A program made the translations under genes and the position numbers. 64,000 nt of DNA from assembly GCF_000757725.1 (NCBI RefSeq), contig NZ_JJMU01000028.1, positions 34,049-98,048 of the forward strand. Reading direction: 5' to 3'. Position 1 is the stretch's first letter; the number at the start of each line of letters is the position of its first letter. Shown here one piece after another: positions 63,547-64,000 of the stretch. The notes under the pieces were generated by a model. The model was not told the origin of the DNA. It was given only the letters and a program-made list of their open reading frames with translations, and ran no database searches. This DNA comes from Sphingobacterium deserti (GTDB lineage Bacteria; Bacteroidota; Bacteroidia; Sphingobacteriales; Sphingobacteriaceae).

Positions 63547-64000
63547 GATGTTTTCATTCAATCGTTACGGATTACGTTGTGCATATCGCGAATCCTTCGT
63601 TGATAAACACAACTTTACAAAACAAAGGATTTAATGTTAAATTGGTGTAAAGTAAAGGTTTTTTTGCTTTTCAAACGGATTGTCCTTCGCTCAAACCCTT
63701 CCGCCGCATGCCGCGGCAAGGCAAATACTTTGTAGGGTAATGTAGTTTCTAAACGGATTGTCCTTCGCTCAGACCCTTCCGCCGCATGCCGCGGCAAGTT
63801 CAAGTTTCTGTTTATAAAACAGTTTGTCCGACGCACACCCCTTCCGCCGCATGCCGCGGCTAGGCACTACTTTTGTAGGGCAAAAGTAGCAAAACCCCGT
63901 CGCTTACTTTTGTTGCATCCTTGTTGGATAGTGCGAAGGCAAAAGTCTACAGACGCAACAAAACTGATGCGACATTTCGTTTAATAATGGGAAGAAGCGA
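63547..64000. other. Repeat-filled region at the right edge
   Basis: About 450 bases upstream of the phospholipase gene. From 63672 onward it is made of REP units and a reverse copy of the 150-base dispersed repeat. No gene; translated frames are repeat products. Confidence 0.7.
63672..64000 (-). repeat. Dispersed repeat, copy C (inverted) with three REP units
   Basis: 63843-63989 matches the reverse complement of copies A and B with several differences, and the match to copy A continues to base 64000, so the element is cut by the edge. Three GC palindromes CCGCCGCATGCCGCGGC lie at 63701-63717, 63779-63795 and 63844-63860, the first two preceded by AAACGGATTGTCCTTCGCTCA, the third by a diverged version. 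Spacing (78 and 65 bases) is irregular, as in REP clusters rather than CRISPR. Confidence 0.8.

Noticed and set aside
63615..63836. 73-codon minus-strand frame with repeated LPRHAAEG-like segments
   Set aside because: It is the translation of the REP units; the same peptide appears from the repeat copies at 39195 and no start context exists.
63701..63860. Possible CRISPR array
   Set aside because: Only three units, palindromic GC cores, irregular spacing of 78 and 65 bases with related flanks, and no cas genes.

Overview
The window looks like chromosomal DNA of a member of the phylum Bacteroidota, most likely family Sphingobacteriaceae (Sphingobacterium or Pedobacter type). This rests on TANNTTTG-type -7 promoter elements, weak or absent Shine-Dalgarno sites, a fimbrillin-like lipoprotein with a FISUMP-like C-terminus, a TonB receptor with an N-terminal carboxypeptidase-like domain, a Wzi-family protein and a phosphocholine-type phospholipase C. 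The genus is inference; no rRNA or tRNA gene was seen.

Region 1 (1-28429) is one long co-directional exopolysaccharide/capsule locus of the Wzx/Wzy type. It starts inside the initiating undecaprenyl-phosphate sugar transferase, which is cut by the left edge. A barrel protein and a lipoprotein of unknown role follow, then a PHP-type tyrosine phosphatase, the Wza channel and the Wzc tyrosine kinase. Next come GDP-mannose dehydratase and GDP-fucose synthase, and a three-gene cassette (DmpG-like aldolase fused to a DUF115-like domain, CMP-sugar synthetase-like protein, HAD phosphatase). After that are a pyruvyl transferase, Wzx, Wzy, glycosyltransferases (two GT4, one WcaI type, two tandem GT2 paralogues and one GT42/DUF115-like), two acyltransferases, Wzi, CMP kinase and UDP-glucose dehydrogenase. 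Tight spacing and frequent start/stop overlaps suggest a few long transcripts. Supply of GDP-mannose for the fucose branch is completed by manC at 41199.

Region 2 (28430-36406) has its own promoter with a palindrome at the expected transcription start. It encodes three large proteins without signal peptides: two SGNH-hydrolase paralogues with tail-fibre-like N-terminal domains, one of which has lost its catalytic His, and a beta-helix protein ending in Asp-box repeats. They resemble phage tailspike proteins, but no phage structural genes are present.

Region 3 (36485-42200) holds small genes, a barrel protein (RemB/Wzi-like), two copies of a 150 bp dispersed repeat ending in a REP-like GC-rich palindrome, two tandem TagD-like cytidylyltransferases and manC. 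Region 4 (42277-64000) is mixed chromosomal content: an HD phosphohydrolase, a secreted esterase, an Rpn-family nuclease with tetrapeptide repeats, a TonB siderophore receptor, a GDPD, an XRE regulator, two related TetR-like regulators around fbp and a hybrid histidine kinase, the fimbrillin-like lipoprotein with a small companion, a Tat-exported phospholipase C, and at the right edge a third copy of the dispersed repeat.
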